From Erodium maritimum (Eukaryota; Streptophyta; Magnoliopsida; Geraniales; Geraniaceae), in assembly GCA_963921825.1 (NCBI GenBank), contig OY997589.1, positions 80,956,523 to 81,020,522 on the forward strand: a stretch of 64,000 nucleotides of DNA, written 5' to 3'. Of this stretch, positions 21,889 to 33,275 are shown piece by piece; the first letter of the stretch is position 1; each line of letters starts with the position of its first letter. Below the pieces are notes generated by a model that saw only the letters and a list, made by a program, of their open reading frames with translations, made no database searches and was not told the origin of the DNA. The translations under genes and the position numbers were made by a program.

Positions 21889-23440
21889 TACCGAAAGTAT
21901 CAAATTTTATTAAACTTCAAAAATCAAAGCAGCAATGTACATCAAAGAACAAGCTCCCTGACCACTATAGAAGGACAATACGGAACAAAAGTTCACCAAT
22001 CCTTGTACTACTAGAACCGCCACTGACGTTGTTTGGATGCCATAAGGGCCAACAAGAAAAACGAGTGCGAAGATGGTACTGAAGGTCATGCTTCGAAAAC
22101 TGGCGCAACAGTAATGACCAAGGATTTCTCCAATAGTAGTGGGAGGCAAAGCATCGTTCTGGGACCCCTCCCTGATGCCTGACCGACCTACCATTCCTCT
22201 TGGCGAGGCTGCTTCTCTGCCCTTGCCTAGTCATCCCTAGGTGCTCCAGCTGCCGTGCACACCAGTGGTGGCAGACCCCGGACATGCGCCCAGAGTTGCA
22301 CCCAATCCAACTCTGGCAATGCCCGAGCACAGGGATCCAAGTCCCCTAACAGAAGGGCCCGACCATCAAAATAACAAGGTTCGTGATCCCGAACCCATGA
22401 CCGAGCCTCAACCGATCTGAAGTAGAGCCCAAAGGTGATTGGTTCCAATTCCTTGACGACCAAGCCTTCAGCCGCTTTTCCCCAAGCCGTGGTGATGATC
22501 CGAAGGAGGGTATCCTTTCGGGGTGGTGCCAGCGACCACAACTCATACACCATCCCCCAATGTTGCCTAGAAATGACATTTGAGATGGCGTGAGAGAATG
22601 GAACCAGTACCTCAACCTCGTCCTCATCCTCGATTGAGCACGAGAACAGCCCGTCCTGAAGAGCCGCGAGAGAGTCCTGGTCTTCGGAAGCCACTGTAGC
22701 GGAGGTGAGGGTGGCTCTTCCAAGCATAGTGTCACCGGACGACTCCGACCCATGCCACTTGGTTTAGTCAAGCAGGCAGGAATGAGGGGGATACGGTCCC
22801 GATTTGGGAGGCACATACCCAACCCTAACGCCTCCGCAACCGTTCTTGGAAGGTCTGTCATGGGGGCCTTCCCCTTTGCTGGGTCTCGTATCAACGGTGG
22901 GGTGATGGTACCGTGGGGCCAGAGCAACAACCCCAGATATCCGACCACCATCTCCTGGTGGTGCAACAACAAGAGTTGGTGGGGCAACAAGACCCGGAAC
23001 TGGAACCCTAGCGATCAACCCACTCTGGGCTAGTGGAAGGACCCAGATCCTCCTCCCGAGGGTTTGATGGTGGGAGGGCTAGAGTTGCCGCAAGAGACGG
23101 TGGGATATGGTTGCTTGGATGAGAAGCAACCACACGCCTAGTCGAACGCCCCCTCCATGGTTTCACAGCTAGCAAGGGAGAGTGAGTGCCCACTGAGAAT
23201 GGGACCAGATCAGACGAAAGGCTGGTGGGAGGACCAGGCTGCCCAAGGCCGATGGCCGAGGAAGGAGTCGTAGAGAGTGGTTTCGGCCTCCTCCTTCGTC
23301 GCGTCTTATCCCCCACACCGGACGCGGTCTGTGGGGGTTGGATGGGACCTACGAGCATGGGGAGGACCGACATCCACAGCAACAACATTACTAGGAGGCG
23401 GAACTGCAGACGGTAGAACGACAATTGTAAGAAAGGAGTT
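21889..23440 (-). mobile_element. LINE ORF1-only copy, DUF4283 type
   Basis: On the minus strand, the frame at 22727-22227 reads FSHAISNVISRQHWGMVYELW, LLRIITTAWGKAAEGLVVKEL, FGLYFRSVEARSWVRDHEP, YFDGRALLLGDLDP and LDWVQLWAHVRGLP. This is the DUF4283/gag-like domain of plant L1 ORF1. Upstream frames (23466-22764) give the basic, Pro-rich N-terminus (KTRRRRRPKPLS). Downstream comes about 300 bp of 3' sequence ending in TTTGATACTTTCGG plus eight A (poly-T at 21889-21896). The RT region is missing, so this is an ORF1 plus tail copy. It resembles the copy at 31129-33000. Several frame changes are needed. Confidence 0.7.
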
Positions 23441-25088
23441 TTTACTATGGTAATTGGTATTGTCAATTAAATGGAAGTATATTAAGACATGCGTACTAAT
23501 AAATGATTTTTTTTGGCTGATCAAAAATATAAATGAATTTTTTGAATCAAATATAAAATTTAACAATTAAACTGGCATAATGCAAATTGATGTGGTCAAG
23601 AGTATCACACGTGCAGCTCTCTACTATTGCGCACGTGTGAATGAGGCAATCCAGGGCCAATATTTGTTTTTATTTAATTGAGAAAAGTTCAAAAACAGAC
23701 ATTCTATGAGGCAGAGACATAGAAAATAACAAAAAAACAACAATTCGTTGTAATTGCTGTACAGTTCATCATTCAGAGAGCACAGTGCTACTATGCGTAG
23801 CATTGGACCACTCTGTTTTGTTGGGCCTCATACTGACCTCAGCATTACTCGTTCGCTATGGAGAGAAACCTCAAAAAAAAAAAAGGCAAATGGTTAATTA
23901 TGTTCACCAGGCGGGGTTAGCGTATTCAGCGAATGAGGCATCGAAATTTTTCAATGACAATATGTGATTGTAAAAAAATTAAAAGAGGACACAACTGCGA
24001 AATTAGAATGAATTAAATTGTTTTTTTTAAAAAAAACAAAAAAAACATACAAGAAATTTTGAAAATAAAAATTTGAGGGTGGCACCATGTGGCTTCATAT
24101 GTAAGTATTAATTTTTGAAAATTGCATATATCTATCTTAGTATGGATGAGTCTTCTACCCCACGCATAGGTTTTCCTCATTGACATGGTTGTAATCAAGA
24201 GTGAATGTACGATTGATGTTATAGTGGGACCACGAATCCTCACATCGTTGAGGACGATCTGAATTCAGTATCAGTTGCTTTTATTGGCACACACAATCAG
24301 ACAAGATATGCCATACAGTCTCGCCAAATTCAATAAGGCACCGACATGGAAGCGAAAAGTCGAGAAAGAATAAGTATTCCACTCCTACAACGATCGGTTG
24401 TAACTGATCGCTCTCCTCCACCAATTAGTATGATCCTTTATCAAGTAACACACTTTCTTTTTACAAAAAATACATTGTCCGCTCCAGAAGACCAACCATC
24501 ATCATACTTGTAGTAGTTAAAGACATGATTGGTTATTTGGTTTCTTAAATTCTTGTTCCTTGGTGTTTTGTCCCATATGTCAAAATACTTAAACTTCGAT
24601 TAAGATTTTAGGATTAATTACAGGATTGTTTCCGAACGAGCTTCGTTGAATTTAATAAATAAAATAATTTAGCTAAAAAAAAAATGTCTGAACACATTTA
24701 TTCTACTACGAGAAAATCACATAAATATTGGTAGCTATAAAATATGAAACCAATGAGATCACGTGCTGTGTAGGCCCAATGCATCTCCCATCGCAGCTGG
24801 CAACAACGCTGATACAGCTGTCACTTAATTATAGGATCAAATTAAAATACAGTTGTTATGGTTGGGCTTAGTGATTAACTACTAATAATACTAGCTTAAT
24901 CACATCTATAATTGTGGATCATTGATTGCTCCATCCAATCCTCTCTGTACAAGCTCACAATGATAAATCACAGTCAACACTCACTAATCAAGTATTTACC
25001 ACTAATTACTTTCTCGAGATTTATTAATTATTAAAACCCCAAAAGTTAAAAAAATAAAACAGATAAATCATAAATTTCAGTTTCATTT
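23441..25088. other. Intergenic DNA upstream of the GATL gene
   Basis: AT-rich sequence with no recognised coding region. CACGTG-type boxes (GCACGTGTG at about 23629 and CACACGTGC at about 23607) and a TCACGTGC at about 24760 could be bZIP/bHLH sites, but their distance from the gene makes a role speculative. Confidence 0.3.
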
Positions 25089-25098
25089 TATATATAAA
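25089..25098 (+). promoter_or_regulatory. Putative TATA box of the GATL gene
   Basis: TATATATAAA lies 187-196 bp upstream of the ATG at 25285. It is followed by a pyrimidine-rich stretch (CCTTCCCTTTCTTCTCCC) typical of a plant transcription start and leader. Position and composition support it; no transcript data were available. Confidence 0.6.
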
Positions 25099-25284
25099 TT
25101 CAAAACCTTCCCTTTCTTCTCCCTATCTCTGTGCTCCACACAGAACCCAGAAACCGCGTTTCTAGTAAGAAGATCGATCCCCAAATTATTTTGTATAAAT
25201 TCAACTTTTCCCCCACAGATTTAGCTTCCGATTTCGGAAACCCATTACTGTGCCGCCCTCGATTCGTCCCCAATCTCCGCCGGA

Positions 25285-26418
25285 ATGTTGTCGTTCCGGC
25301 CATACGCCGCCGTGATGTGGTTTCTCGTTTCGATCCTGGTTCTGTCTCCGGTGGGTCTGGGGATTCGATCTTGGCCGACGAAGTCGGAGGATGATGAATC
25401 GGGGTCTGGGTTCGTCGGCATTGACGCCGTGCTGCGGTTCTCGGAGGCGCCGGAGTATCGGAACGGGGAGGGATGCGTGTCGTCGGCGGACCGGGAGATG
25501 GTGTCGTCGTGCGACCCGTCTCTGGTCCACATCGCGATGACCCTTGATCTGGAGTATCTGAGGGGATCGATCGCCGCCGTGCAGTCCGTGCTCCGCCACT
25601 CTTCTTGCCCGGAGAACGTGTTCTTCCACTTCATCGCCGGCGAGTTCGACCCGGCGAACCCGCGGGTCTTGACCCGGATCGTCCGCTCGACGTTCCCGTC
25701 GCTCAATTTCAAGGTCTACATCTTCCGCGAGGACACGGTGCTGAATCTGATCTCGTCGGCGATCCGGGAGGCTCTCGAGAACCCGCTCAACTACGCCCGG
25801 AACTATCTCGGCGACATTCTCGACACCTGCGTGGATCGGGTCATCTACCTGGACTCCGATCTCATCGTCGTCGACGACATTCAGAAGCTATGGAGCGTGA
25901 CGTTGAGCGGGTCTCGGGTCATCGGGGCTCCGGAGTATTGCCACGCCAATTTCACCAAGTACTTCACAAACGGGTTCTGGTTCGACCCGGATCTCCCCCG
26001 GGTCTTCGACGGCCGGAACCCGTGTTACTTCAACACCGGCGTGATGGTAATGGATCTCCGGCGGTGGCGGAACGGTAATTACCGGGAGAAAATCGAGAAC
26101 TGGATGGAGTTGCAGAAGCGGAAGAGGATCTACGATCTGGGTTCTCTCCCTCCGTTCCTCCTGGAGTTCGCCGGCGACGTGGAACCGATCGACCACCGCT
26201 GGAACCAGCACGGCCTCGGCGGCGACAATTTGAGGGACAGCTGCCGGAGCCTGCACCCGGGTCCGGCGAGCCTGCTGCATTGGAGCGGGAAGGGGAAGCC
26301 ATGGGTGAGATTGGATTCGAAGAAATGGTGCCCCATCGACCTGGTCTGGGAGCCGTACGATCTGTACAAGAAGCCGGAGAAGAAGAGCCATGAACATGGT
26401 GTTTGGGGCTACTTTTGA
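25285..26418 (+). CDS. Galacturonosyltransferase-like (GATL) protein, GT8 family
   Basis: Intact intronless frame of 377 aa, the usual length and structure of plant GATL genes. GATLs are Golgi type II or secreted GT8 proteins implicated in pectin and xylan synthesis, probably using UDP-galacturonic acid; the exact reaction of this copy is unknown. Visible features: hydrophobic signal/anchor at residues ~8-27; CDPSLVHIAMTLDLEYLRG opening the GT8 domain (76-94); YLDSDLIVVDDI with the metal-binding DxD (D190, D192); an N-glycosylation site NFT at 222; CYFNTGVMVMDL (247-258); HRWNQHGLGGDN (304-315); and HWSGKGKPW (332-340), the conserved C-terminal substrate loop. It lacks the long stem of true GAUTs. 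The coding sequence is GC-rich in AT-rich surroundings. The ATG at 25285 is the first in frame. The GATL class is secure; the subclade was not resolved. Confidence 0.95.
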   Translation: MLSFRPYAAVMWFLVSILVLSPVGLGIRSWPTKSEDDESGSGFVGIDAVLRFSEAPEYRNGEGCVSSADREMVSSCDPSLVHIAMTLDLEYLRGSIAAVQSVLRHSSCPENVFFHFIAGEFDPANPRVLTRIVRSTFPSLNFKVYIFREDTVLNLISSAIREALENPLNYARNYLGDILDTCVDRVIYLDSDLIVVDDIQKLWSVTLSGSRVIGAPEYCHANFTKYFTNGFWFDPDLPRVFDGRNPCYFNTGVMVMDLRRWRNGNYREKIENWMELQKRKRIYDLGSLPPFLLEFAGDVEPIDHRWNQHGLGGDNLRDSCRSLHPGPASLLHWSGKGKPWVRLDSKKWCPIDLVWEPYDLYKKPEKKSHEHGVWGYF

Positions 26419-28070
26419 ACAGAGCACGATCCATCGATTCAGAGAACAGAGATTCTTTGTACAATTTTGTTCACAGTTTGTATTTAATTCTTTTGTTAAT
26501 GATTCTTCATGAATTGCCATTGATTTTTAGCAATTTGATATGAACATTGTCCATTGACACACGCAGTTAAGAAGATGATGATCATCGGTTTTGTCTGTTT
26601 GTAAATTGTAATGGGTTGTTGTTCTTCACGGGGGCTCTGAAGGGTCCCAAAAGCTGACACTGCCATTTTTGTTTAGTTTCTGGTGCCAGCTGTTTGGGAC
26701 CCTCCATTGGAGAAGGACGGTGAGGTCTTTGGTATCAGCAATGGAGTGCTTTTGAAGTGGGCCCTTCTGAGGCCCAATAATGAGTTTGATTGTTTTTGTT
26801 AGATATGAGTTTTAATGGGCAAGCAAAAGTTATACCTATAGTATAATTTTGGAAAGTGATGTTTGGTAAAGTTTGATGCCTTTAATTTGATTCATCCTGG
26901 ACAGTCATGACCTAGTATGTGTGCTCGAATTTAACCGGAAAATCGAAAATCGGTAGGAACCGATTACCACTGAAATGACGTCTGTCTTCCTCGTTGTCTC
27001 TAATTCTTATGCTTCTACGATCGTTGTTTCGTCATTCGTCATTTTCACATTCATTCTTTTCTGTTTCCGTCATTCTCATTCCAAATCGAACCACTCTCAT
27101 TCTACATCTTACCATTTTTATCGATGATTATTTGAAAAATCCATTTGAACTGGCCAGCCTGGTTACAACCGGTAGTATAATCTACTCTGGTGTCGATGTC
27201 GAGAAAATGAGATCTGAATTTGTCAGTTCTATTTTTCAAGGATGTGTAAATACTGGTTAATCGATTATAACAACCCCTATGACTTTTAACTCGATCAAGG
27301 CAGGGATAGGGAAAGACACTAATCAAAGTCGAAGAATCAAAGCACACATCATATTGATTCGATTGTCGTTGTAATTATATCTGATTCGGAATTAAAAATT
27401 TATCGTATCGAGTGATTAATCAAATGGTCCAAAACTTGATTTATATTTGGCATGAAGAGTAAAGCAAGGAAATCTAACTTCTGATTGAAGGATTCGTTAA
27501 CGATTAAACAAGTACTAAGGTAAAAGGCCTTGGACTATGTGTAAATGGTTGGGTTTTATTTCGTCGTGTGGTGATGAGGAAACCGTCAAGGCGTTTGAAG
27601 CTATCGGCTAGTAGGCTTTTGCTTTTCTTGGTTTTCCTTTCCGTATCTTTGTTATTCTTCTCCTGATTGTAATTCTTCTTTGGAATGTATAATTTGACTG
27701 ATCATTCCTTTTACATATAAAAAAGACGATTGAAGGATTCAGAATTGCTTACGAAGAAGGCGTCATATAAGATGAAAAAATTCCATAACAATGCAAAAGG
27801 AGATCATGGCATTAGCCGTCGCCGTTCTTATTGTTCTTTTTGGATATTTATTTGTCTTCAATGGTTTTTTTACCTCTCTTTAAAGTGCTAATGCTCAGAA
27901 CTTGGCCTTCTTTATCATCAGTTTTCATGGTTGTTTCTATGATTTCATTTTGAAAGTTGTTGGCAAATTTTCACTTTATAAATTCACTTGGCTGAGATTA
28001 CATCACATAAACCAACGGTGTAACCTTCTCATTTCCTCTATTATCTCTTGAAAATGTTTCAACTTTTTCT
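26419..28070. other. Intergenic DNA downstream of the GATL gene
   Basis: The first ~200 bp, T-rich (TTTGTATTTAATTC at about 26478), is the likely 3' UTR. Beyond it I recognise no coding sequence. An 88-codon open stretch at 26994-27260 has no family resemblance. Confidence 0.35.
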
Positions 28071-28073
28071 CTC

Positions 28074-28295
28074 TTTTTTTTTTGACTTAAAAGATGCAGA
28101 TTTTTATTCATAATCAATAAGACGAGAGCTAGTACAAAAAAGAATCCATAGAAGACTCAGAACATATAACTCTAGGACAATATAACCGTCAGGCAGGCAG
28201 GAAGGTAGGGGGTTGGAAAACGGGACTAAGGAATACTGCTCAAGGTGTTGCTTGACCGTTGTATAGGACCGTTTGAAGTGCGACCGAACCTGAAC
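28074..28295 (-). mobile_element. 3' tail of a LINE ORF1-only copy (split)
   Basis: On the minus strand the sequence ends ...TGAATAAAAATCTGCATCTTTTAAGTC followed by about ten A (poly-T at 28074-28083), a typical LINE tail. It continues on the other side of the solo LTR at 31129, because TGAAC at 28291-28295 is the target duplication. Confidence 0.65.
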
Positions 28296-28830
28296 TGTCA
28301 TGCCCCGAATTCAGTAGGACCGAACACGGAACGCGAACAGTGAAACAATAAAACAATTTTCAAACATTTTAATAAACCGCTTAAAATCACCACTTAAGTT
28401 AATCAAAATAATAATTTACAACTAAAAAGCGTCCAAAACAAGCGGACAAAACCCAAAGCATACGTCGCTAAATTCCCCAAAAAAAAAACCCGGACTCCCG
28501 CTCCCAGCTCTTCAAGCTTTGAGAGTTCCCCTAGTCTGCCTCGCGACCAGTACCTGTAGGAAAAGCAGCTAGGGGTGAGCGTTCGCTCACCACCACGGAT
28601 ACTAGACTGACTACGACATACTAGCAGAAATGCTGGAAACACCAACAACAGACAAAACACCGGGGACTACCATCCCCAAACTCAAAAACCCGACTGTCAC
28701 ACGAAAACTGTTACTTTCCCCAACCAAACTAAACACCCGTACACGTAATGTAGACCCGACACCGTAATGACGACCTCAAAGAACACAACACAGAAGTGAT
28801 CAAAATCACGCAAACCACAACCACAAGCCT

Positions 28831-29186
28831 CAACACTTTACCGATCACGCGCCGGAAGGTGCTACTCACCTGATGGGGACCACAACCCTCTGCTCTTTAC
28901 CGACCGCGCACCGGAGGGTACGACACACCCCTCGGGCATAAATCCAGCCTCAGCACTTTACCAATCACACGCCGGAAGGTGCTACTCACCTACGGGGACC
29001 ACATCCCTCTGCTCTTTACCGACCACACATTGGAGGGTACGACACACCCCTCGGGCACAGCTCTAACCTTAGCACTTTACCGATCATGCGCCGGAAGGTG
29101 CGACTCACCTGACGGGGACCACAACCCTCTGCACTTTACCGACCGCGCACCGGAGGGTACGACACACCCACGAGCATAGCTCAACA
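28831..29186. repeat. ~119-bp tandem array, three units, within the solo LTR
   Basis: Three units start near 28831, 28951 and 29070, each with CACTTTACCGATCACGCG, GGAAGGTGCTACTCACCTGA and GGAGGGTACGACACACCC phrases. Each unit is itself an old dimer of a CTTTACCGA...CGCGC...CCGGA module. Confidence 0.85.
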
Positions 29187-29237
29187 GTCATCACCAGAAC
29201 AATCACAGTCACAACCAAATAACACACAATACCCCAC

Positions 29238-29440
29238 AGGCACACATGGCCACCCACGGCACACAAAACAGGAACATACGGGTTCAACACCCCAAAGGCA
29301 CACCTGACCACTCACGACACACAAACAGTAACATACAGGTTCAACACCCTAAAGGCACACCTGACCACCCACGACACACAAACAGTAACATACGGGTTCA
29401 ACACCCCAAAGGCACACATGACCACCCTCATAAACACAGC
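29238..29440. repeat. 57-58-bp tandem array within the solo LTR
   Basis: Units start with AGGCACAC at 29238, 29296, 29353 and 29410 and share AACATACGGGTTCAACACCC. The period is 57-58 bp and the last unit is partial. Confidence 0.88.
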
Positions 29441-29481
29441 AAGTTACTTAACCTACGGGCACAACCAAAAGCCACTAGTAT

Positions 29482-29656
29482 TTCTGTTGTTCGATATGTT
29501 CACTTATCCTACGACACTACCAAGTGTCACATGCAGTTCTATTGTTCGATACGTTCACGTATCCTACGACACCACTAGGTGTCGCCTGTATTTCTATTGT
29601 TCGATAAATTTACTTATCCTACGACACCACTAAGTGTCACATGCATTTCTACTGTT
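29482..29656. repeat. 55-bp tandem array within the solo LTR
   Basis: Three units share TTCTATTGTTCGATA, TATCCTACGACACCACTA and GTGTCACATGCA phrases with a period near 55 bp, followed by a partial fourth unit. Confidence 0.85.
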
Positions 29657-31128
29657 AACTTTCCCTAGTCAAGGCCGAGATCCGGCTACTTTTCCCTACC
29701 TCATAACGTTTTCCCAAAATTCCACGCCCAAGCTCCGGCGTGCTCGCGATCACTCGCCTAGCCTCCCCTTTCCGCGGTCGGTGGCACGATCTAACATGAA
29801 CACAATTTAAAGCACTTTTTAAGTTCGCAGGAAAAGCTGAATTTTAAAGAATTAGACGCCCAAACGCAACCCCGGTAATGCCGATCACTCCCAAACTTCC
29901 CAATTACTCGACATTGTCAACAAAGGGCCCGGAAAGGCCCGATTCGCACGGCTCGGCGAATCTGCTCAGGATTGGAAAACGCCCTTCCGGGGCTCCGAAA
30001 ATTCCCGTTTTCGTTTCTACGATCTTAGAATAATTCAAGGGTTCCAATGCAATCGACATAATCAATTTTCGACTTCCGAGCGATTTAATTCACGTTTAAA
30101 GTTTCTAAACCTGGAATTTCCAACTTTCACAAATTAATTCCATAATTCGTTCCGGGTGTGAATTTCGATTCGGGGATCGTCCAAAACCACCCGAACACGA
30201 AAAACCCGAGGCCTGGGCAAGTGGGCCCCACACGGCCACAATGGAAAATTTTCGTTTTCGCCCAAAACGTTCCTAACGAACCCCAAACCTCAACCATTCG
30301 TCTTTAAACCAATTCTAACCAAAACCCAACCATATTTGACTCGTTTAAACTCAAACCCTGATTTTCAAACGTACCAAAACGAGAAAAGAATGGGTTCTCA
30401 CCGTAGGGAATGACGAGGGGAGTTCGAATCCGCAGTCGTTGAGTCGATCGGTCGGTCGGATCGTCGGGAAATCACAAAAAACTCACCCTTTTTTCTTTTC
30501 CTTTTTCCTTTCCTCCTTCTCTCTTCTTTTCTCTATTTTTTTACTCTCTCCTTCTCTTTTTTTCTATTTGGCCGAGACCTTCTCTGCCAATCTTTTTTGT
30601 TTGTTCAAAATACCAACCATACCTCTTAATTACAAACTACCCCTCACTTCTTTTTCTATATTTTAAAACTATCAACCACCAAAAGTGTGACAAGTGTCAA
30701 ATGAGTTCCACACATCAGAAAAATATCTTGGTAGATATTTTTCAGTTCGATTCACGAAATTCGGCCGTCTCGGGCCCCGAACAGGCCCATTTTCCAAGAA
30801 ATTACGAAATTTCACGTGCTACAAGGAAACGGCCCAACTAAGACCGTTGTAACGACGGATAAGCTTTTTGGATCCAAAACGGGCCTCGAACGGACCAAAA
30901 CGTCGCTCGGTTGACTTTTCCAGCAAAAAGTCAACCTTTCCCAAATTGGTCAAAAAGTTGCCATGAGTCCCCCAGAACTCACTTTGGTCGATATCGGGGT
31001 CAACTTAAGTCCGATATGACCCTCGGGGTCAATTTTAGGTTCATTTAGGTGTTTGTCCCCAAATTTTAAATTTTCCTATTTTTTCGCCGATTTGACCGGC
31101 GTTGACCGGGAGCGGTTCTTACATGAAC

Positions 31129-33000
31129 TCCTCAGTAGAGGGAGGAATGACTTTCACCAGGGAACATTCCCAATGTAAGTCCCTGAAGCCATGGTTTCTT
31201 ATCATTCCTCCTAATGTGGTTGCTTCCGAGCCCTCACCTGATCTTGAAAAGGGGTTCTCCAACTGACCCCCTCTTCACTCCTACAACCATGGTTGAGTAA
31301 GTTCTCAAGGCTTCAGTCTCCCTACTCCCTAAGGCTGGTCTAGCTATCAAGTTTTTCCGATCGGGACCTCTGTTCCGCCTAGGATACCTGCCTGTCCCAC
31401 TGTACCATTAGGTTTAGTGTTCAGGGTTACTATTGGGCCCATTCCTCGAAGTGAGGCGCCCTTAAGTACATTGTGCAAGGTTAGAGGCCCAAAACATAGT
31501 GGGATGATCAAAGATTGCATGGTGTCCCAGTCTGTCGCATACCGCTTGGCCTTCGAGTACTTATGAAATTTCAACAGTGAGTTATTGAAACGAGGGGTCC
31601 CAATCACTTCCCGATCACATCCCGGAGTCATATTCCCAATCCACCCATAATTGAAGCAGAATGTGGAAAGTTTGGTATAGGTTAAGGAGACCCGGACGGG
31701 GTCCCAGAATTACCTAAACCTTAGCACTATATTTCCCTTGAGAGGATGCTCCACGAGGTGCCAAAACCGAACTCTTACCGTCCCACCCCAACAGATACCT
31801 CACTAGTTACACGGAACCTCCACGTAGGTACCTATGTAAGCTCCAACGGTCTCTCCAATTATCTTAGTCTGGACCAGCGGTCGAAGTCCATGAACGTGCA
31901 CCCATAGTTGCAGGTAGTTCAAGTCTGAAAGATCCATATACATCGGGTTAATGTCTGCAAGGAGGAGAAGATGGCCATCAAAGCACCAGGGCTCATTATC
32001 CCGGACCCATGCACGAGCCTCTTCGGATTCAAAATAGAATCCAAAGATCCCCGGACCGATGTCCTTGATAACCAACCCTGATGCCGATCTCCCCATGCAT
32101 GAGTGATGATCCACAACAACACCTCCTTCTGAGGAAGTCGTGGGGTCACGAGCTTCCCAACCATCCTCAATTATTGACGAGCCAACGCCGGTGGGTCAAT
32201 GGGCGAGTAGGGGACCATAACCTCCACGTCTTCTTCCTCCCCACGAGAGCATGTGGATAAAATCTCTTAGAGGCTCGTCATAGGGGATGTGGACAAGCAC
32301 AAAGATACCAGGACAGTCCGTTCTAGGGTTACCTCCGGTGTGAGCGGTGTGACTCCCTGACGAACCATGCCTGTAGGGAAAATTAAAGCTGAAGGGGTCA
32401 CCGGGATCCGATCAGTGTTAGGACGTTGGAGCGGAATGCACAGTGGTGACCATAGTTCCTTCCCCAATTCGCCAGCGTCGAGCTTCCCTCCCTGGGAAGG
32501 GTCTCCGATCAACAATGACAGAGATGTAGTACCATCAGAACTGCGAAAGGGGGTCGGTAAAGGATTGTTTGCCAACGAAGCAACACCTAGGGTTTTCACC
32601 GGACGCCTCTTTTAGGGTTTTATTGCGGATGGCGCCAACATGGTGAACCCCGGATGAAAAAGCCATAGTTGACGTGGTGGTTGGTGGTGTTGAAGCAGAG
32701 CCGAGAGGATTTGGCTTTGGCTTCCTCTTACGCCGCGCCTTTAAGAGGCTCACAACTTTATAGGAAGGACGTGGAGGGGGAGCGGTCAAAGGAGCAACAA
32801 TGAAAATCATGGCTGGTACATGTAGGGATGGGACATGGCTGAGGGCTTGGGCGACGAGGATGACAGAAGAGGGTGGCTCCATTGGAAGACTAGGACCTAT
32901 GGTTTCCTCGGGAGAGACGCATGACTTGCGTGAGAGGAGGGAGTAGATTCTCTCGCAGAGAGAGAGAGATTTTAGAATAGTTAAGTGTATGTGACTCCCC
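31129..33000 (-). pseudogene. LINE ORF1-only copy, DUF4283 and CCHC_4 type
   Basis: Minus-strand frames give a basic, Pro-rich N-terminus around 32740-32900 (KARRKRKPKPNPLG), then at 32114-31803 LVIKDIGPGIFGFYFESEE, ARAWVRDNEPWCFDG, LLLLADINP and LNYLQLWVHVHGLRP, the DUF4283 core of plant LINE ORF1 proteins. At about 31670-31620 CFNYGWIGNMTPGC is a CCHC_4-type zinc knuckle whose second Cys is changed to Tyr. Several frame changes and stops are present. No reverse transcriptase follows; the sequence leads into the tail at 28074 across the solo LTR. It is the same type as the copy at 21889-23440. Confidence 0.72.
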
Positions 33001-33275
33001 ATTTTCCTCTCTTTCTTTCACTATAAACAGCTTCAGAGTGCAAATGTTGAATAATCACTGAAAACTTGATGTGGACTTTGTTTCTCTTCCACAAAATTGT
33101 TTCTTTTGTGCCCTTTTGTTCTGCTCTGATGATAGGGTTCATCATTTTGTTCATCATGTTTTGCTCTTCTTTGGCTGGAGCAACTTTGGCGAGCTTATTG
33201 AATGATATGGACATCAAGGAATTGGTACTCTCTAAGAATTGAGGATGTTGTGAGAAATGTATATAGAGACTTGAG
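33001..33275. other. Short spacer carrying the hAT target site
   Basis: No recognised coding sequence. The last eight bases, GACTTGAG, are duplicated at 37319-37326 beyond the hAT element, so this stretch was contiguous with 37327 onwards before that insertion. Confidence 0.5.

Larger units (their letters stand above)
28296..31123 (-). mobile_element. Solo LTR, 2.8 kb, Gypsy-type, target duplication TGAAC
   Basis: The 2828-bp block starts TGTCATGCCCC and ends GGTTCTTACA (TG...CA) and is flanked by perfect TGAAC copies at 28291-28295 and 31124-31128. No internal coding region remains, so it is a solo LTR left by recombination between two LTRs. On the minus strand it carries a CT-rich leader with a donor-like CCCTACGGTGAGAACC near 30400, suggesting transcription in that direction. 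The interior contains several tandem arrays. The left end shares a conserved block (CCTGTAGGAAAAGCAGCTAG) with the solo LTR at 42519-43589, and the right end is homologous to the LTR fragment at 17208. Gypsy assignment is inferred from LTR style and length. Confidence 0.92.

Noticed and set aside
25605..26078. 157-codon plus-strand frame inside GATL
   Set aside because: Overlaps the GATL coding sequence in another frame; composition is that of a shadow frame.
25888..26520. Minus-strand 210-codon frame over the GATL gene
   Set aside because: Mirror frame of a GC-rich coding sequence; Pro/Arg/Val-rich with no family resemblance, while the plus strand encodes a complete GT8 protein.
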